64,000 bases of DNA from Halopseudomonas maritima (GTDB lineage Bacteria; Pseudomonadota; Gammaproteobacteria; Pseudomonadales; Pseudomonadaceae): NCBI RefSeq assembly GCF_021545785.1, contig NZ_CP079801.1:186001-250000 (forward strand), read 5' to 3'. The position numbers were made by a program, and so were the translations under genes. The notes under the pieces are model-generated. The model did no database searches. It had not been told where the DNA came from and saw only the letters and a list, made by a program, of their open reading frames with translations. Below, one piece after another: positions 37,434 to 46,256 of the stretch (position 1 is its first letter; each line of letters opens with the position of its first letter).

Positions 37434-37891
37434 CTAGCCCGCTGCAGGAGAGCCTGCTGTTACCGGCTCCGCCGCCACCGATCAGCTGGTGGCCGCCCGC
37501 GCCTGGCTGGCTGCTACTGGCTGCCCTGCTAGTCAGTCTGCTGGTGTTGGTGCCGCTGCTGCTGGTCCTCAACCGCAAGCGCCAGCGCCGCCGCCTGAAG
37601 GCTCAGCGTATTATCTGGGAGGTGCCGGACAGCCTGACAGATCAGGACTGGCTCGCCGCGCTCAACACCCAACTCAAGCGCCACCTGAAAAGCCGCGGCA
37701 ACGCCACCGCCACACGGCTCTATGGCCAGGCCTGGGTCGACTACCTGTGTCAGCACTACCCGCGTCCACGCAACGACTTGCTGGCCCCGCTTGGCAGTTC
37801 CCTGTATCAGGCGCAACTAACGCTGAACCCACAGCAGCGCAGAGCACTGCAGCGCGAGCTGCTGCGCTGGATCAGGTACAACCATGTTTGA
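37430..37891 (+). CDS. DUF4381 membrane protein of the MoxR/Bat operon
   Basis: A 153-residue protein with a Pro-rich N terminus (PAPPPPISWWPPAPG), one membrane helix (about 26-48), a basic stretch NRKRQRRRLKAQR and a short helical cytoplasmic domain. This matches DUF4381, a small family found only between DUF58 and VWA genes. The start is GTG overlapping the DUF58 stop, and its end overlaps the BatA gene by 8 bp. Function is unknown beyond the operon context. Confidence 0.85.
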   Translation: MTSPLQESLLLPAPPPPISWWPPAPGWLLLAALLVSLLVLVPLLLVLNRKRQRRRLKAQRIIWEVPDSLTDQDWLAALNTQLKRHLKSRGNATATRLYGQAWVDYLCQHYPRPRNDLLAPLGSSLYQAQLTLNPQQRRALQRELLRWIRYNHV

Positions 37892-38879
37892 ATTTGCCTG
37901 GCCCGCCGCCCTGTTGCTGCTACCGCTGCCCTGGCTGCTGCGCTGGCTGCTGCCTGCGGCTGAGCGCCCAGCCAGAGCCCTGCAGGTCGCCTTTCTGCCG
38001 CGCTTGAGACGACTGGATAGCAAACAGCAGGTGCTGGTGCACACCCCGCGTAGTGCAGCGCCACTAATTCTGATTTGGCTACTGCTGGTGATGGCCTGCG
38101 CCCGCCCGCAACTGCTCGGTGCCCCCCTGCCACCGCTCAGCAGCGGACGCGACATGATGCTCGCCATCGACCTGTCGGCCAGTATGGACACCCGCGACCT
38201 GCAGCTCGATGGCGCTGCCAGCGATCGTCTGAGCGTCGTCAAGCACTGGCTCAGCGAGCTGATCGGTCAGCGTGGCGGCGACCGCCTGGGCTTGATCCTG
38301 TTTGGCGACAAGGCCTATGTGCAGTCGCCGCTGACCTACGACCTGGACAGCGTCAGCACCTGGTTGAACGAGACCTTCATCGGCTTAGCTGGACGCGATA
38401 CCGCCATCGGCGACGCCATCGGCCTGGCCATCAAGCGCCTGAACGCGCAGCCGGCCAACAGCCGTGTCCTGCTGCTGGTCACTGACGGCGCCAACACTGC
38501 CGGCACCATGTCGCCCATCCAGGCAGCGCGTATAGCCAGCGACGCCCACATCCGTATTTTTACCGTTGGCGTGGGCGCCGAAGGCGGTGGCCAGAGTGAT
38601 TTGCTGAGCATTCTGGAAGGCGACAGCGACCCCGCCAACGATCTCGACGAGGCCACACTACAAGAGATTGCCAAGCTGACCGGAGGCGACTACTTCCGCG
38701 TCAGCGACAGTGCCGCGCTGCAACAGATGATCGAGCGTATCGAGCAGCTTGAGCCCAGCCAGCGGGCCGACCGGGCCAGCCGCGAGGCCAAACCACTCTA
38801 CCCCTGGCCGCTGGCACTGGCGTTGCTACTCAGCACCCTGTGGAGCAGTCGCCCGGTGCGCCGGAGGATGCATGCCTGA
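37884..38879 (+). CDS. batA: BatA-like VWA-domain membrane protein
   Basis: A 331-residue protein with two N-terminal membrane helices (about 6-25 and 55-75), a von Willebrand A domain (about 88-290) and a C-terminal helix (about 305-322). The metal-ion-dependent adhesion site is intact: DLSASMD near residue 94 and later TDGANTAGT. Bat proteins were named for aerotolerance in Bacteroides; in gammaproteobacteria they likely act in envelope stress with MoxR. It overlaps both neighbours. Confidence 0.88.
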   Translation: MFEFAWPAALLLLPLPWLLRWLLPAAERPARALQVAFLPRLRRLDSKQQVLVHTPRSAAPLILIWLLLVMACARPQLLGAPLPPLSSGRDMMLAIDLSASMDTRDLQLDGAASDRLSVVKHWLSELIGQRGGDRLGLILFGDKAYVQSPLTYDLDSVSTWLNETFIGLAGRDTAIGDAIGLAIKRLNAQPANSRVLLLVTDGANTAGTMSPIQAARIASDAHIRIFTVGVGAEGGGQSDLLSILEGDSDPANDLDEATLQEIAKLTGGDYFRVSDSAALQQMIERIEQLEPSQRADRASREAKPLYPWPLALALLLSTLWSSRPVRRRMHA

Positions 38880-40680
38880 GTCGGGAATGCCCTTCGCTTT
38901 TCTGCGCCCCCTGTGGCTGCTTGGCCTGATTCCGGCGCTGCTGCTATGCGGTTACCTGTACCGTCATCATCGCCAGCATTCCGGCTGGGATGCGCTGCTG
39001 CCGGCCAACCTGCGCAGGGCACTGCTACAGCATCAGACCGGACGCCACTATAGGGGGCGCTACCTGCTGCTGGCCTGCGTCTGGAGCCTCAGTCTGGTGA
39101 TTCTCGCCGGCCCGGCCTGGGAGTCAGACAACACCCAGCGCCGCGAAGACAGTGGCAGTCTGATCCTGGTGTTGCAGGTCTCGCGCAGCATGCTTTCCAA
39201 CGACCTGCCACCGACCCGTCTGGAGCAGGCAAAGCGCAAGATTCGCGACCTCCTACAACGCTACCCGGACCGCCGTGTGGCGCTGATTGCCTACGCTGGC
39301 AGCGCCCACCTGGTGGCCCCGCTGACCCGCGACCACGACACCCTGCGCAACCTGCTGGACGCATTGCACCCGGACATCATGCCAGTGCGCGGCCAGCAGC
39401 TCGATCAGGCGCTGCAACTGGCCGCCGACATGCGCTCACAGCGCGGCGACAGCGCCACCCAGGTACTGCTGCTGGCCAGCAGCATCGAGGGGGTAAGCAG
39501 TGAAAGCCTGTCTGTCAGCGCCCGTGAGCTTGGCGCTGCCCTGCGTATCATCGGCATTGGTACGGCTGACGGTGCGCCCATTCCGTTGGCAGAAGGCGGC
39601 TTTATGCGCGACGACCAGGGGCGGATTCTGCTGCCGCGTCTGGATGAACAGGCGATGCTCGATTTTGCTCGATCTGAGGGCGGTGATTACCGCCGTCTCA
39701 GTACCGATGAGCGTGACCTGCAGCAACTGCTGGCCGACAGCAGCAACCAGCCAAGCGACGCCGGACTGGGCGTCCAGCGGCAAGATCAGGGCCATTGGCT
39801 GCTGTTATTGCTGCTACCGCTGGCGGCCCTGGGCGCACGCCGTGGCTGGCTGCTGCTGATACTCTGCGCCCTGTGGCTGCCGCTCCCGGCAAACGCCCTG
39901 AGTTGGCAGGATCTGTGGCAGCGCCCTGACCAACAGGCCAGCGCCCTGCTGCAGGCGGGTCAGGCTGCCGAAGCCGCCAGCCGTTTTGAAGATCCGCAGT
40001 GGCGCGCCTGGGCATTGTTGCAGGCCGGCGACTATAGAGCGGCAGCCGACGCCTGGGGCGCCTTGGCCAGCGCCGAACCTGACAACGCCCAGTATCACTT
40101 CAGTCAGGGCACCGCGCTGGCGTTGGCCGAGGACTACCAGGGCGCGCTACTCGCCTTTGAAGCTACTCTGACGCAGGCGCCCGACCACACCGCTGCGCGC
40201 CATAACCGCCAGCAGGTCGAGGCCTATCTGGCCAGCCTGCAGGAGCAGGCCGATCCCGATGAAGAGCCAGCGCAAGAGCAGCCCGCGAGCGAGAACGCCG
40301 AGCCAGATACCCAGCCTGGGGGCAACAATCCGGGCGAAGCAGAGGTCGACGGTGCCAGCGACGAGGGCCAGGCCAGTAGCGGCGAAAGCAGCAGCGCCGG
40401 CGGCCTGGACCCTGCCGCCGGTGCCCAAGGCAGCAGCAGCGGCGATTCCCAGGGCCAAAGCACTGGCGCCCTACCCGGCGAGCTGATCGCCAGCCCGGAG
40501 GATGCGGGAGACGCCACTCAGCATGGCGGTAGCGGCGGCGGTGGCAGCAGCCGGCAACAGATCGAACAGCAACAAGCTGTGCAACAATGGCTACGGGACA
40601 TACCCGATAACCCGGCCGAACTGCTGCGCCGCAAGTTCCTCTATCAACACCTGCAAAAACCGGACGGACGCCCACGATAA
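38872..40680 (+). CDS. BatB/BatC fusion: VWA domain plus TPR and a low-complexity tail
   Basis: A 602-residue protein: two membrane helices near the N terminus, a VWA domain (about 80-290), a helix (about 310-345), TPR repeats (about 365-465; AWALLQAGDYRAAADAWGAL and YHFSQGTALALAEDYQGALL), then a long Glu/Ser/Gly/Gln-rich tail. It joins what are separate BatB and BatC in Bacteroides. The MIDAS motif reads LVLQVSRSM, so the first Asp of DxSxS is Gln; metal binding may be lost. The start at 38872 has GGAGG upstream and overlaps batA by 8 bp. Confidence 0.86.
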   Translation: MPESGMPFAFLRPLWLLGLIPALLLCGYLYRHHRQHSGWDALLPANLRRALLQHQTGRHYRGRYLLLACVWSLSLVILAGPAWESDNTQRREDSGSLILVLQVSRSMLSNDLPPTRLEQAKRKIRDLLQRYPDRRVALIAYAGSAHLVAPLTRDHDTLRNLLDALHPDIMPVRGQQLDQALQLAADMRSQRGDSATQVLLLASSIEGVSSESLSVSARELGAALRIIGIGTADGAPIPLAEGGFMRDDQGRILLPRLDEQAMLDFARSEGGDYRRLSTDERDLQQLLADSSNQPSDAGLGVQRQDQGHWLLLLLLPLAALGARRGWLLLILCALWLPLPANALSWQDLWQRPDQQASALLQAGQAAEAASRFEDPQWRAWALLQAGDYRAAADAWGALASAEPDNAQYHFSQGTALALAEDYQGALLAFEATLTQAPDHTAARHNRQQVEAYLASLQEQADPDEEPAQEQPASENAEPDTQPGGNNPGEAEVDGASDEGQASSGESSSAGGLDPAAGAQGSSSGDSQGQSTGALPGELIASPEDAGDATQHGGSGGGGSSRQQIEQQQAVQQWLRDIPDNPAELLRRKFLYQHLQKPDGRPR

Positions 40681-42338
40681 TGCGCCAGCTGTTTCTTCTC
40701 CTCGTGCTACTGTGCTGCAGCTCGCCGCTCCAGGCGGCGCTGCAGGCCAGTGTCAACCGCATTCAACTGGCGCCGCAGCAAACCGTCGAATTGACGCTGG
40801 AAAGCACCCTGGCCAGCCGCGAGGATCAGCTCGATCTAAGTCCGCTGCAGGAGCACTTTCAGGTACTAAACCACCGCCGTCTGAGCCTGGTCAGCCAGAT
40901 CAACGGTCGCACCGTACCGGTGACCCGCTGGGTCGTCGAACTGCAACCGCTGCGCACCGGGTTTGTCGTTATACCGCCGCTGTCGCTTGGCGGCGAACAC
41001 AGCGACCCGGTCAGCCTCCGGGTGCTGACCGCGGAGCAACTGGTCAGCGCCGACCCGGCCAATCAGGCCGCCGTCTTCATCGACGCCGAGGTCGACACCG
41101 CCACACCCTACGTGCAGGCACAGGTGCTCCTCACCCTGCGCATCTACCATTCCGTTTCACTGTACGACGACTCTACCCTGAGCGGGCTGGATATCCCCGA
41201 GGCGCGCGTAGAAGCCCTGGGCGCGCCCAAAACCTATGAACGCACGCTCGATGGTGTGGTACATGGCGTGATCGAGATTCGCTACGCTATCTATCCACAG
41301 CGCAGCGGGTCGCTGGAAATACCCTCGCAGCTGTTCAGCGCCACCGCCCTGCAACCCCGTAAGGCAGAACGCAACAGCGGCCACAACGCACGTTTTCTGC
41401 AGCTGCGCTCGCCCAGTCTGCAACTTGAGGTACGCCCCATCCCCGCCAGCTACCCGGCCGACACCCCTTGGCTGCCGGCACGCCAGGTTCGCTTGAGCCA
41501 GAACTGGCAACCCGACCCAGCCCAGGAACTGCAGCGCGGTGAGCCCCTGACCCGCACGCTGTCAATTCAGGCCGACGGCCTTACCGCCAGTCAGCTCCCC
41601 GAGCTCAGCACCCTGAACCTGAACAACGACGACCTGCGCCAATATAGTGACCAGCCGCAGCTGGAAAACCAGCTTTCCGATACGGGTATCCTCGGCCTGC
41701 GGCAAGAAAGCTCGGCGGTTGTCACGCGACATGCCGGCCACTTCGAGATTCCTGCTATCGCCGTGCAGTGGTGGAATACGCAGACCGATCAGTTGGAAAC
41801 ATCCGAACTGGCTGCCGTGCAGCTCAACGTGCGCAGCAACGGCGCTCCCCAGGCACCGCCCCCGGACTGGAATCTGCCGGCCAGCAACGAGGCACCGCTG
41901 CTGTGGCCCTGGCAGCTGATATGCGCCCTGCTGACCTGCGCCCTGCTCTGGACTCTTCACCTACTACGCAACGCCCGTTCAACCCTCAACAGCCTGCAGC
42001 AGCTCGATGAAGACAGCGCCGGCCTGGAGAGCGACTTGCCCGACAACCCGCTGGCAGACCTGCAAACCGCCTGCCGCCACAACCGCCCGGCCGAGGCTCG
42101 CAAGGCGCTGGAGCACTGGGCCAAACGGCAAGACAGCGACCTGATCTCCCTGAGTCACGCTTATCCGGTGCTGGCCGATGCGCTGGACGAGCTGAACGCC
42201 TGCCTGTTCGGCCAGATCGACAGCACCTGGCGCGGCAAGCCCCTGTGGCGCGCCGTGCGCAAGGTTACCCAAGCACGACAGCGCGAGGCCGAAGCGCTGA
42301 CCGAGGGCGGCATCGAGCCACTCTACCCGGACGTGTAA
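40680..42338 (+). CDS. batD: BatD-like (oxygen tolerance) membrane protein
   Basis: A 552-residue protein with a signal peptide (MRQLFLLLVLLCCSSPLQAA), a periplasmic part of repeated Ig-like beta segments (about 20-400; each begins with a short ALQASVNR or LRVLTAEQ-type strand), one membrane helix (about 408-432) and a cytoplasmic helical tail. This is the BatD family. The ATG overlaps the previous stop (TAATG). The stop codon TAA abuts an inverted-repeat element (42337-42511), which also marks the end of the operon. Confidence 0.87.
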   Translation: MRQLFLLLVLLCCSSPLQAALQASVNRIQLAPQQTVELTLESTLASREDQLDLSPLQEHFQVLNHRRLSLVSQINGRTVPVTRWVVELQPLRTGFVVIPPLSLGGEHSDPVSLRVLTAEQLVSADPANQAAVFIDAEVDTATPYVQAQVLLTLRIYHSVSLYDDSTLSGLDIPEARVEALGAPKTYERTLDGVVHGVIEIRYAIYPQRSGSLEIPSQLFSATALQPRKAERNSGHNARFLQLRSPSLQLEVRPIPASYPADTPWLPARQVRLSQNWQPDPAQELQRGEPLTRTLSIQADGLTASQLPELSTLNLNNDDLRQYSDQPQLENQLSDTGILGLRQESSAVVTRHAGHFEIPAIAVQWWNTQTDQLETSELAAVQLNVRSNGAPQAPPPDWNLPASNEAPLLWPWQLICALLTCALLWTLHLLRNARSTLNSLQQLDEDSAGLESDLPDNPLADLQTACRHNRPAEARKALEHWAKRQDSDLISLSHAYPVLADALDELNACLFGQIDSTWRGKPLWRAVRKVTQARQREAEALTEGGIEPLYPDV

Positions 42339-42511
42339 GGAAGCACTGATCAATTCCACACGCCCTCTGGCGCTCAGGCTGGGCAGCACTCTGCGTTGTG
42401 ATTTCTCGACAGGTCCCGACATGCCTTCGAAATCACGCCTTGATTGCAGCCCAGCCGAATGCGGCCCAGCCTGAACGCCAGAGGGCATGCGGAATTGATC
42501 AGTGCTTCCTT
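42337..42511. repeat. Palindromic element with 48-bp terminal inverted repeats (MITE-like)
   Basis: Arms 42337-42384 and 42464-42511 pair with 45 of 48 positions. The loop holds a second perfect 8-bp stem, GTGATTTC (42398-42405) with GAAATCAC (42429-42436). It carries no gene. The left end, AAGGAAGCACT, supplies the last two bases of the batD stop codon. A partial copy lies at 52794-52832, again directly after a TAA stop, and a shorter relative may lie at 43673-43729. No target duplication is visible. Confidence 0.8.
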
Positions 42512-42587
42512 CATAACCTTCACCCAACCGTCACACAACCGTCACACAACGTTGCGATCATCTGGTTTCCCCACGTCCGAGCACACC

Positions 42588-43634
42588 ATGTCAGACGCGC
42601 AACACCAGATTCACCGCCACCTCCCCGAACACGCTCAGCTTGAGCAGTTACTGCATCAGGCTGCCCGCCACCTGCGGGTCAGCACCCCCTTGCATGTACC
42701 CGTCAACGGGCTGTCGATTCCGGTACGGGTGATCGAGCTGGGCAGCCGCTCGCCACAGGCGCCGGTGATCGGTTTCTTTGGTGGCGTGCACGGTGTCGAG
42801 CGCATTGGCACCCAGGTACTGATCTCCTGGCTGCACAGCCTGGTGCACCGGCTGGACTGGGATGATCAACTGCGTGAACAACTGGAACGGGTGCGCCTGC
42901 TGTTCATGCCGATGATCAACCCCGGCGGCATCTGGCACCACAGGCGCAGCAACCTCAATGGTGTAGACCTGATGCGCAACGCCCCGGTCGATGCGATGGG
43001 ACCGGTGCCCTGGCTGGTCAGTGGCCACCGCATCAGTCGACGCCTGCCCTGGTACCGCGGCAAACTGGGCAGCGCCATGGAGCCGGAGGCGCAGGCGGTG
43101 GTGAACACCGTGCAAAAGCGCATGATGAACGCGCCCTTTGCCATGAGTGTCGACTGCCACAGCGGCTTCGGTCGCCGCGACCGGCTCTGGTGCAGCTACG
43201 CGCGCAGCCACAAACCGATCGCCCATATCGCCGAGGTGCTGCGCCTCAAGCAACTGTTCGAGCAGACCTACCCGCACCATCACCCCTATATCATCGAGCC
43301 GCAGTCGATCAACTACACCACCCACGGCGACCTCTGGGACTACCTGTATGACCACAGTCAGGAGCACTGTCCTGACAACCTGTTCCTGCCGTTCACCCTG
43401 GAAATGGGCTCCTGGTTGTGGGTGCGCAAGAACCCCCGGCAGATGTTCGACTACTTTGGCTATTTCAACCCGGTCATCAGCCACCGCAAGCGTCGGGTAC
43501 TGCGTCAGCACCTGCCGTTGTTCGAGTTCCTCACCCACGCCACCCGCTGCTGGCGAAGCTGGACGCCAACGCCGCAAAACCGCGAGCAATTGACCAGCGA
43601 CGCCATCGCAATGTGGTTTGTCGACAAGCCGTAA
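42588..43634 (+). CDS. M14-family zinc carboxypeptidase / succinylglutamate desuccinylase-like protein
   Basis: A 348-residue protein with zinc-binding GGVHGVERIG near 62 (HxxE), MINPGGIWHHRRSN near 112 (Arg/Asn substrate residues), a third ligand in SVDCHSGFGRRD near 188, and FTLEMGSWLW near 268 with the catalytic Glu. These define the M14 metallopeptidase fold, closest in feel to the DUF2817/AstE-like group. The substrate is unknown. The start at 42588 follows the palindromic element by 76 bp; no strong ribosome site is visible. Confidence 0.82.
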   Translation: MSDAQHQIHRHLPEHAQLEQLLHQAARHLRVSTPLHVPVNGLSIPVRVIELGSRSPQAPVIGFFGGVHGVERIGTQVLISWLHSLVHRLDWDDQLREQLERVRLLFMPMINPGGIWHHRRSNLNGVDLMRNAPVDAMGPVPWLVSGHRISRRLPWYRGKLGSAMEPEAQAVVNTVQKRMMNAPFAMSVDCHSGFGRRDRLWCSYARSHKPIAHIAEVLRLKQLFEQTYPHHHPYIIEPQSINYTTHGDLWDYLYDHSQEHCPDNLFLPFTLEMGSWLWVRKNPRQMFDYFGYFNPVISHRKRRVLRQHLPLFEFLTHATRCWRSWTPTPQNREQLTSDAIAMWFVDKP

Positions 43635-43672
43635 CGCTCCTGTCGTACCCCTGTCACGCACAGCTGCCATAA

Positions 43673-43729
43673 GGGAAGGCTGATCGACCTCGCACGCCAG
43701 TGACGGCGCAGGGCATGGGTCGGCTTCCC
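43673..43729. repeat. Short inverted-repeat sequence, possible relative of the 42337 element or a terminator
   Basis: GGGAAG at 43673 and CTTCCC at 43724 form the ends, with imperfect pairing inwards and a small CGCC/GGCG hairpin in the middle. Its left end aligns with the left arm at 42339-42364 (shared GGAAG, CTGATC and CACGCC). It lies after the M14 gene, so a plain transcription terminator is also possible. Confidence 0.4.
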
Positions 43730-43755
43730 CATCACCATCAATCAGGAGCAGTATC

Positions 43756-45768
43756 GTGGGCGGATTCAATCGGCGGGATTTTTTGCGTGCCTCGGCCCGA
43801 GGGTCTGCTGCCGTTTCGTTTACCCGCCTGCCGGAGGCCATTTTTCGGCCAGGCAAGGCGGAGGGAGTTCAGTGTGGTCATTCCACACAAGCGACCGACA
43901 ACGCAGCATGGCCGAAAAATGGCCCCGGCCCTACGGGTTGCGCCTGTAAAGCCGCCACTCGGCGTCGCTCGTCGCTCACGTGGAATGACCACGCTACGCT
44001 CCTCGCTCCTTGATTGACGGCTTTACAGGCTGCAACAGGTGGGTGAACGAAACGGCAGCAGGCCCTAGGCAGCATTGTGGTATCCAGCGGCTTACAGGGG
44101 TGCCTGTCGAGCAGTTCCTCTTCCAGCGACGAAGAACCAGTGCGGGGCCTCGCCTTTGAGCACGGCGTAGCCAGCGGCGACCCACTGACCGACCGAGTAC
44201 TGCTGTGGACTCGCATTACCCCCACCGATGGCAACAACGCAGAGGTGCAGATTGGTTGGGAGATCGCCAGCGACAGCGCCTTCACCGATCTGGTACACAG
44301 CGGCACCGCCAGCACCAGCGCGGCGCGTGACTTTACCCTCAAGGTCGACGCACAAAACCTGTTGCCAGGCACCAGCTACTACTTCCGCTTCAAGGTAGCC
44401 GGTCTCACCTCCCCCGTCGGCCGCTGCAAGACACTGCCGGCCGGCAGTATCGAGCAAGTGCGCTTTGCCGTGCTCTCGTGCTCCAACTATCCGGCAGGCC
44501 TGTTCCATGTCTACGCCGCTGCTGCGGCCGAGGCAGAACTGGACGCGGTGCTGCACCTGGGCGACTACATCTACGAATACGGCAACGGCGGCTACGCCAC
44601 CGAAGATGCAGCCGCGCTAGGTCGCCTGCTGCCGGACGACAACGCCAGTGAAATCCTCTCGCTGGATGACTACCGCAAGCGCTATGCCCTCTACCGCACC
44701 GATGAGAACCTGCAGCTGCTGCATGCCAGCGCGCCCTTTATCGCCGTGTGGGACGACCATGAAGTAACCAACGACACCTGGCGCAATGGTGCCGAGAACC
44801 ACAACGACGGCGAAGGCGACTTCACCGAGCGCAAGCTGGCGGCGCTGCAGGCTTACTTTGAGTGGATGCCCGTGCGCCCGGCCAGCGCCGACGATGAAGA
44901 AACTATCTACCGCCGCTTTGACTTCGGTGATCTGGTCAGCCTGCACATGCTCGATACCCGCATCATCGGGCGCGATGAGCAACTGAACTTTGCCGATTAC
45001 ATCAGCGCCACCGGCTTTGATGCAGTGCGCTTCAGCGCCGATGTCAGCGACACCAACCGCACGCTGCTGGGGCTGTCCCAGCTTGACTGGCTGCAGACTC
45101 AACTGGCCACCTCGACCGCCACCTGGCAGGTGCTTGGCCAACAGGTGCTGATGGGCCGCATGCTGCTGCCCGCAGAGATGCTTACCGCCCTGCAGAACCC
45201 GGGCGCGGTCGACATGACCACCATGCTGACCGAGCTGGTCACCATCAAGCTGCGCCAGCAGGCCGGTGACCCGACGCTCACCGCTGCCGAGATTGCACGT
45301 ATCGAGACGGTGATTCCCTACAACCTGGACGCCTGGGACGGCTACGCCTACGAGCGCGAAGTATTACTGGGCGCGGCCCGGGCCCTGAATCAGAACCTGG
45401 TGGTGCTGGCCGGCGACACCCACAACGCCTGGGCCAACAACCTGGCCACGCTGGCGGGCGATGCGGTGGGTGTGGAGTTTGCGACTGCCTCGGTCAGCTC
45501 ACCGGGGCTGGAGTCCTACCTGGGCCTGAGTGAGGCGCAAATTCCAGCCGCCGAGCAGGCCATCACCACGCTGGTAGACGGTTTGCAGTATCTGAACGCC
45601 AATCAGCGCGGTTATCTGCTGGTGACCTTTACCGCAGAGGAAGCACGCGCTGACTGGCGCTTTGTCAGCACCGTCAAGGCTACCGAGTACAGCATCGACA
45701 ACAGCCGCGCCCGCAGCTTGCGCACCCTGCCCGGCGCAGGCAATCGCGTACTGGTGCCAACTGCCTGA
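43756..45768 (+). pseudogene. phoD: PhoD-like alkaline phosphatase (Tat-exported lipoprotein), split by a 267-bp insertion
   Basis: From a GTG at 43756 (AGGAG 8 bases upstream) the frame reads GGFNRRDFLRASAR, a twin-arginine signal. It then enters the insertion 43800-44066 and stops at 44011. From 44068 the same frame resumes with GSIVVSSGLQGC and a Ser-rich linker, i.e. the rest of the Tat lipoprotein signal. The catalytic part (from about 44130) is intact: FEHGVASGDPLTDRVLLWTR, LHLGDYIYEYG, WDDHEVTNDTW, LSQLDWLQ and VLAGDTHNAWANN, the PhoD metal ligands. Removing the 267 bp restores a continuous frame. A GTG at 44077 could start a 563-residue product, but without the Tat motif it would not be exported. 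Confidence 0.85.
43800..44066. mobile_element. 267-bp palindromic non-autonomous element (MITE-like) inside phoD
   Basis: Terminal arms of 31 bp (43800-43830 and 44036-44066) pair at 28 positions, starting AGGGTCTGCTGCC. Inside are three more inverted pairs: 16 bp perfect (43836-43851 with 43909-43924), 13 bp perfect (43874-43886 with 43980-43992) and 14 of 15 (43942-43956 with 44016-44030). They interleave rather than nest. No transposase is encoded. Its length is exactly 89 codons, but it carries two in-frame stops. No clear target duplication is seen. Confidence 0.82.
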
Positions 45769-45789
45769 GCGAGTGCGGAACCAGTCAGT

Positions 45790-46203
45790 CTACAGGTCGA
45801 CCTTGCCGCGTAGCTGTTTGGTGCGGCCGCGCTTGACCTTACCGTCCACCCGCTTGAGTTGCGAGCTGCGGGTGGGCCGGGTCGGGCGGCGCTTTTTTTG
45901 CACCACAGTGGCAGACAGAATCAGCTCGCGCAGTCGCGCAATGGCATCCTCGCGGTTCATTTCCTGGGTGCGGTACTGCTGCGCCTTGATCACGACCACA
46001 CCGTCACTGGTGATACGCGAGTCGCGCAGCGCCAGCAGCCGCTCCTTGTAGAACGGCGGCAGACTGGAGGCGTTGATGTCAAAGCGCAGATGAATCGCGC
46101 TGGACACCTTGTTGACGTTCTGACCGCCCGCGCCCTGGGCGCGGACGGCGCTCATCTCGACTTCCCAGTCGCCGAGCTGAACCTGATTGGAGATAAAAAT
46201 CAT
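45790..46203 (-). CDS. arfB: ArfB (YaeJ), alternative ribosome-rescue peptidyl-tRNA hydrolase
   Basis: A 137-residue release-factor-like protein with the catalytic GGQ in RAQGAGGQNVNK near residue 26 and the basic C-terminal tail (QKKRRPTRPTRSSQLKR... ending RGKVDL) that enters the mRNA channel of stalled ribosomes. It lacks the codon-recognition domains of RF1/RF2, as expected for ArfB. It lies 53 bp downstream of the amidotransferase gene on the same strand, perhaps in one operon. Confidence 0.95.
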   Translation of the reverse strand: MIFISNQVQLGDWEVEMSAVRAQGAGGQNVNKVSSAIHLRFDINASSLPPFYKERLLALRDSRITSDGVVVIKAQQYRTQEMNREDAIARLRELILSATVVQKKRRPTRPTRSSQLKRVDGKVKRGRTKQLRGKVDL

Positions 46204-46256
46204 GGGCGCTCCCGCGCTGAATAAGGGTGCGGAGCAGGATACGCCGCTACCCGGCC

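Noticed and set aside
42648..43856. 402-residue minus-strand frame opposite the M14 gene
   Set aside because: The plus strand encodes a complete zinc-peptidase motif set; the minus frame has none.
43756..44013. 85-residue protein starting with a Tat motif
   Set aside because: Only its first 14 or so residues belong to phoD; the rest is translation of the inserted element.
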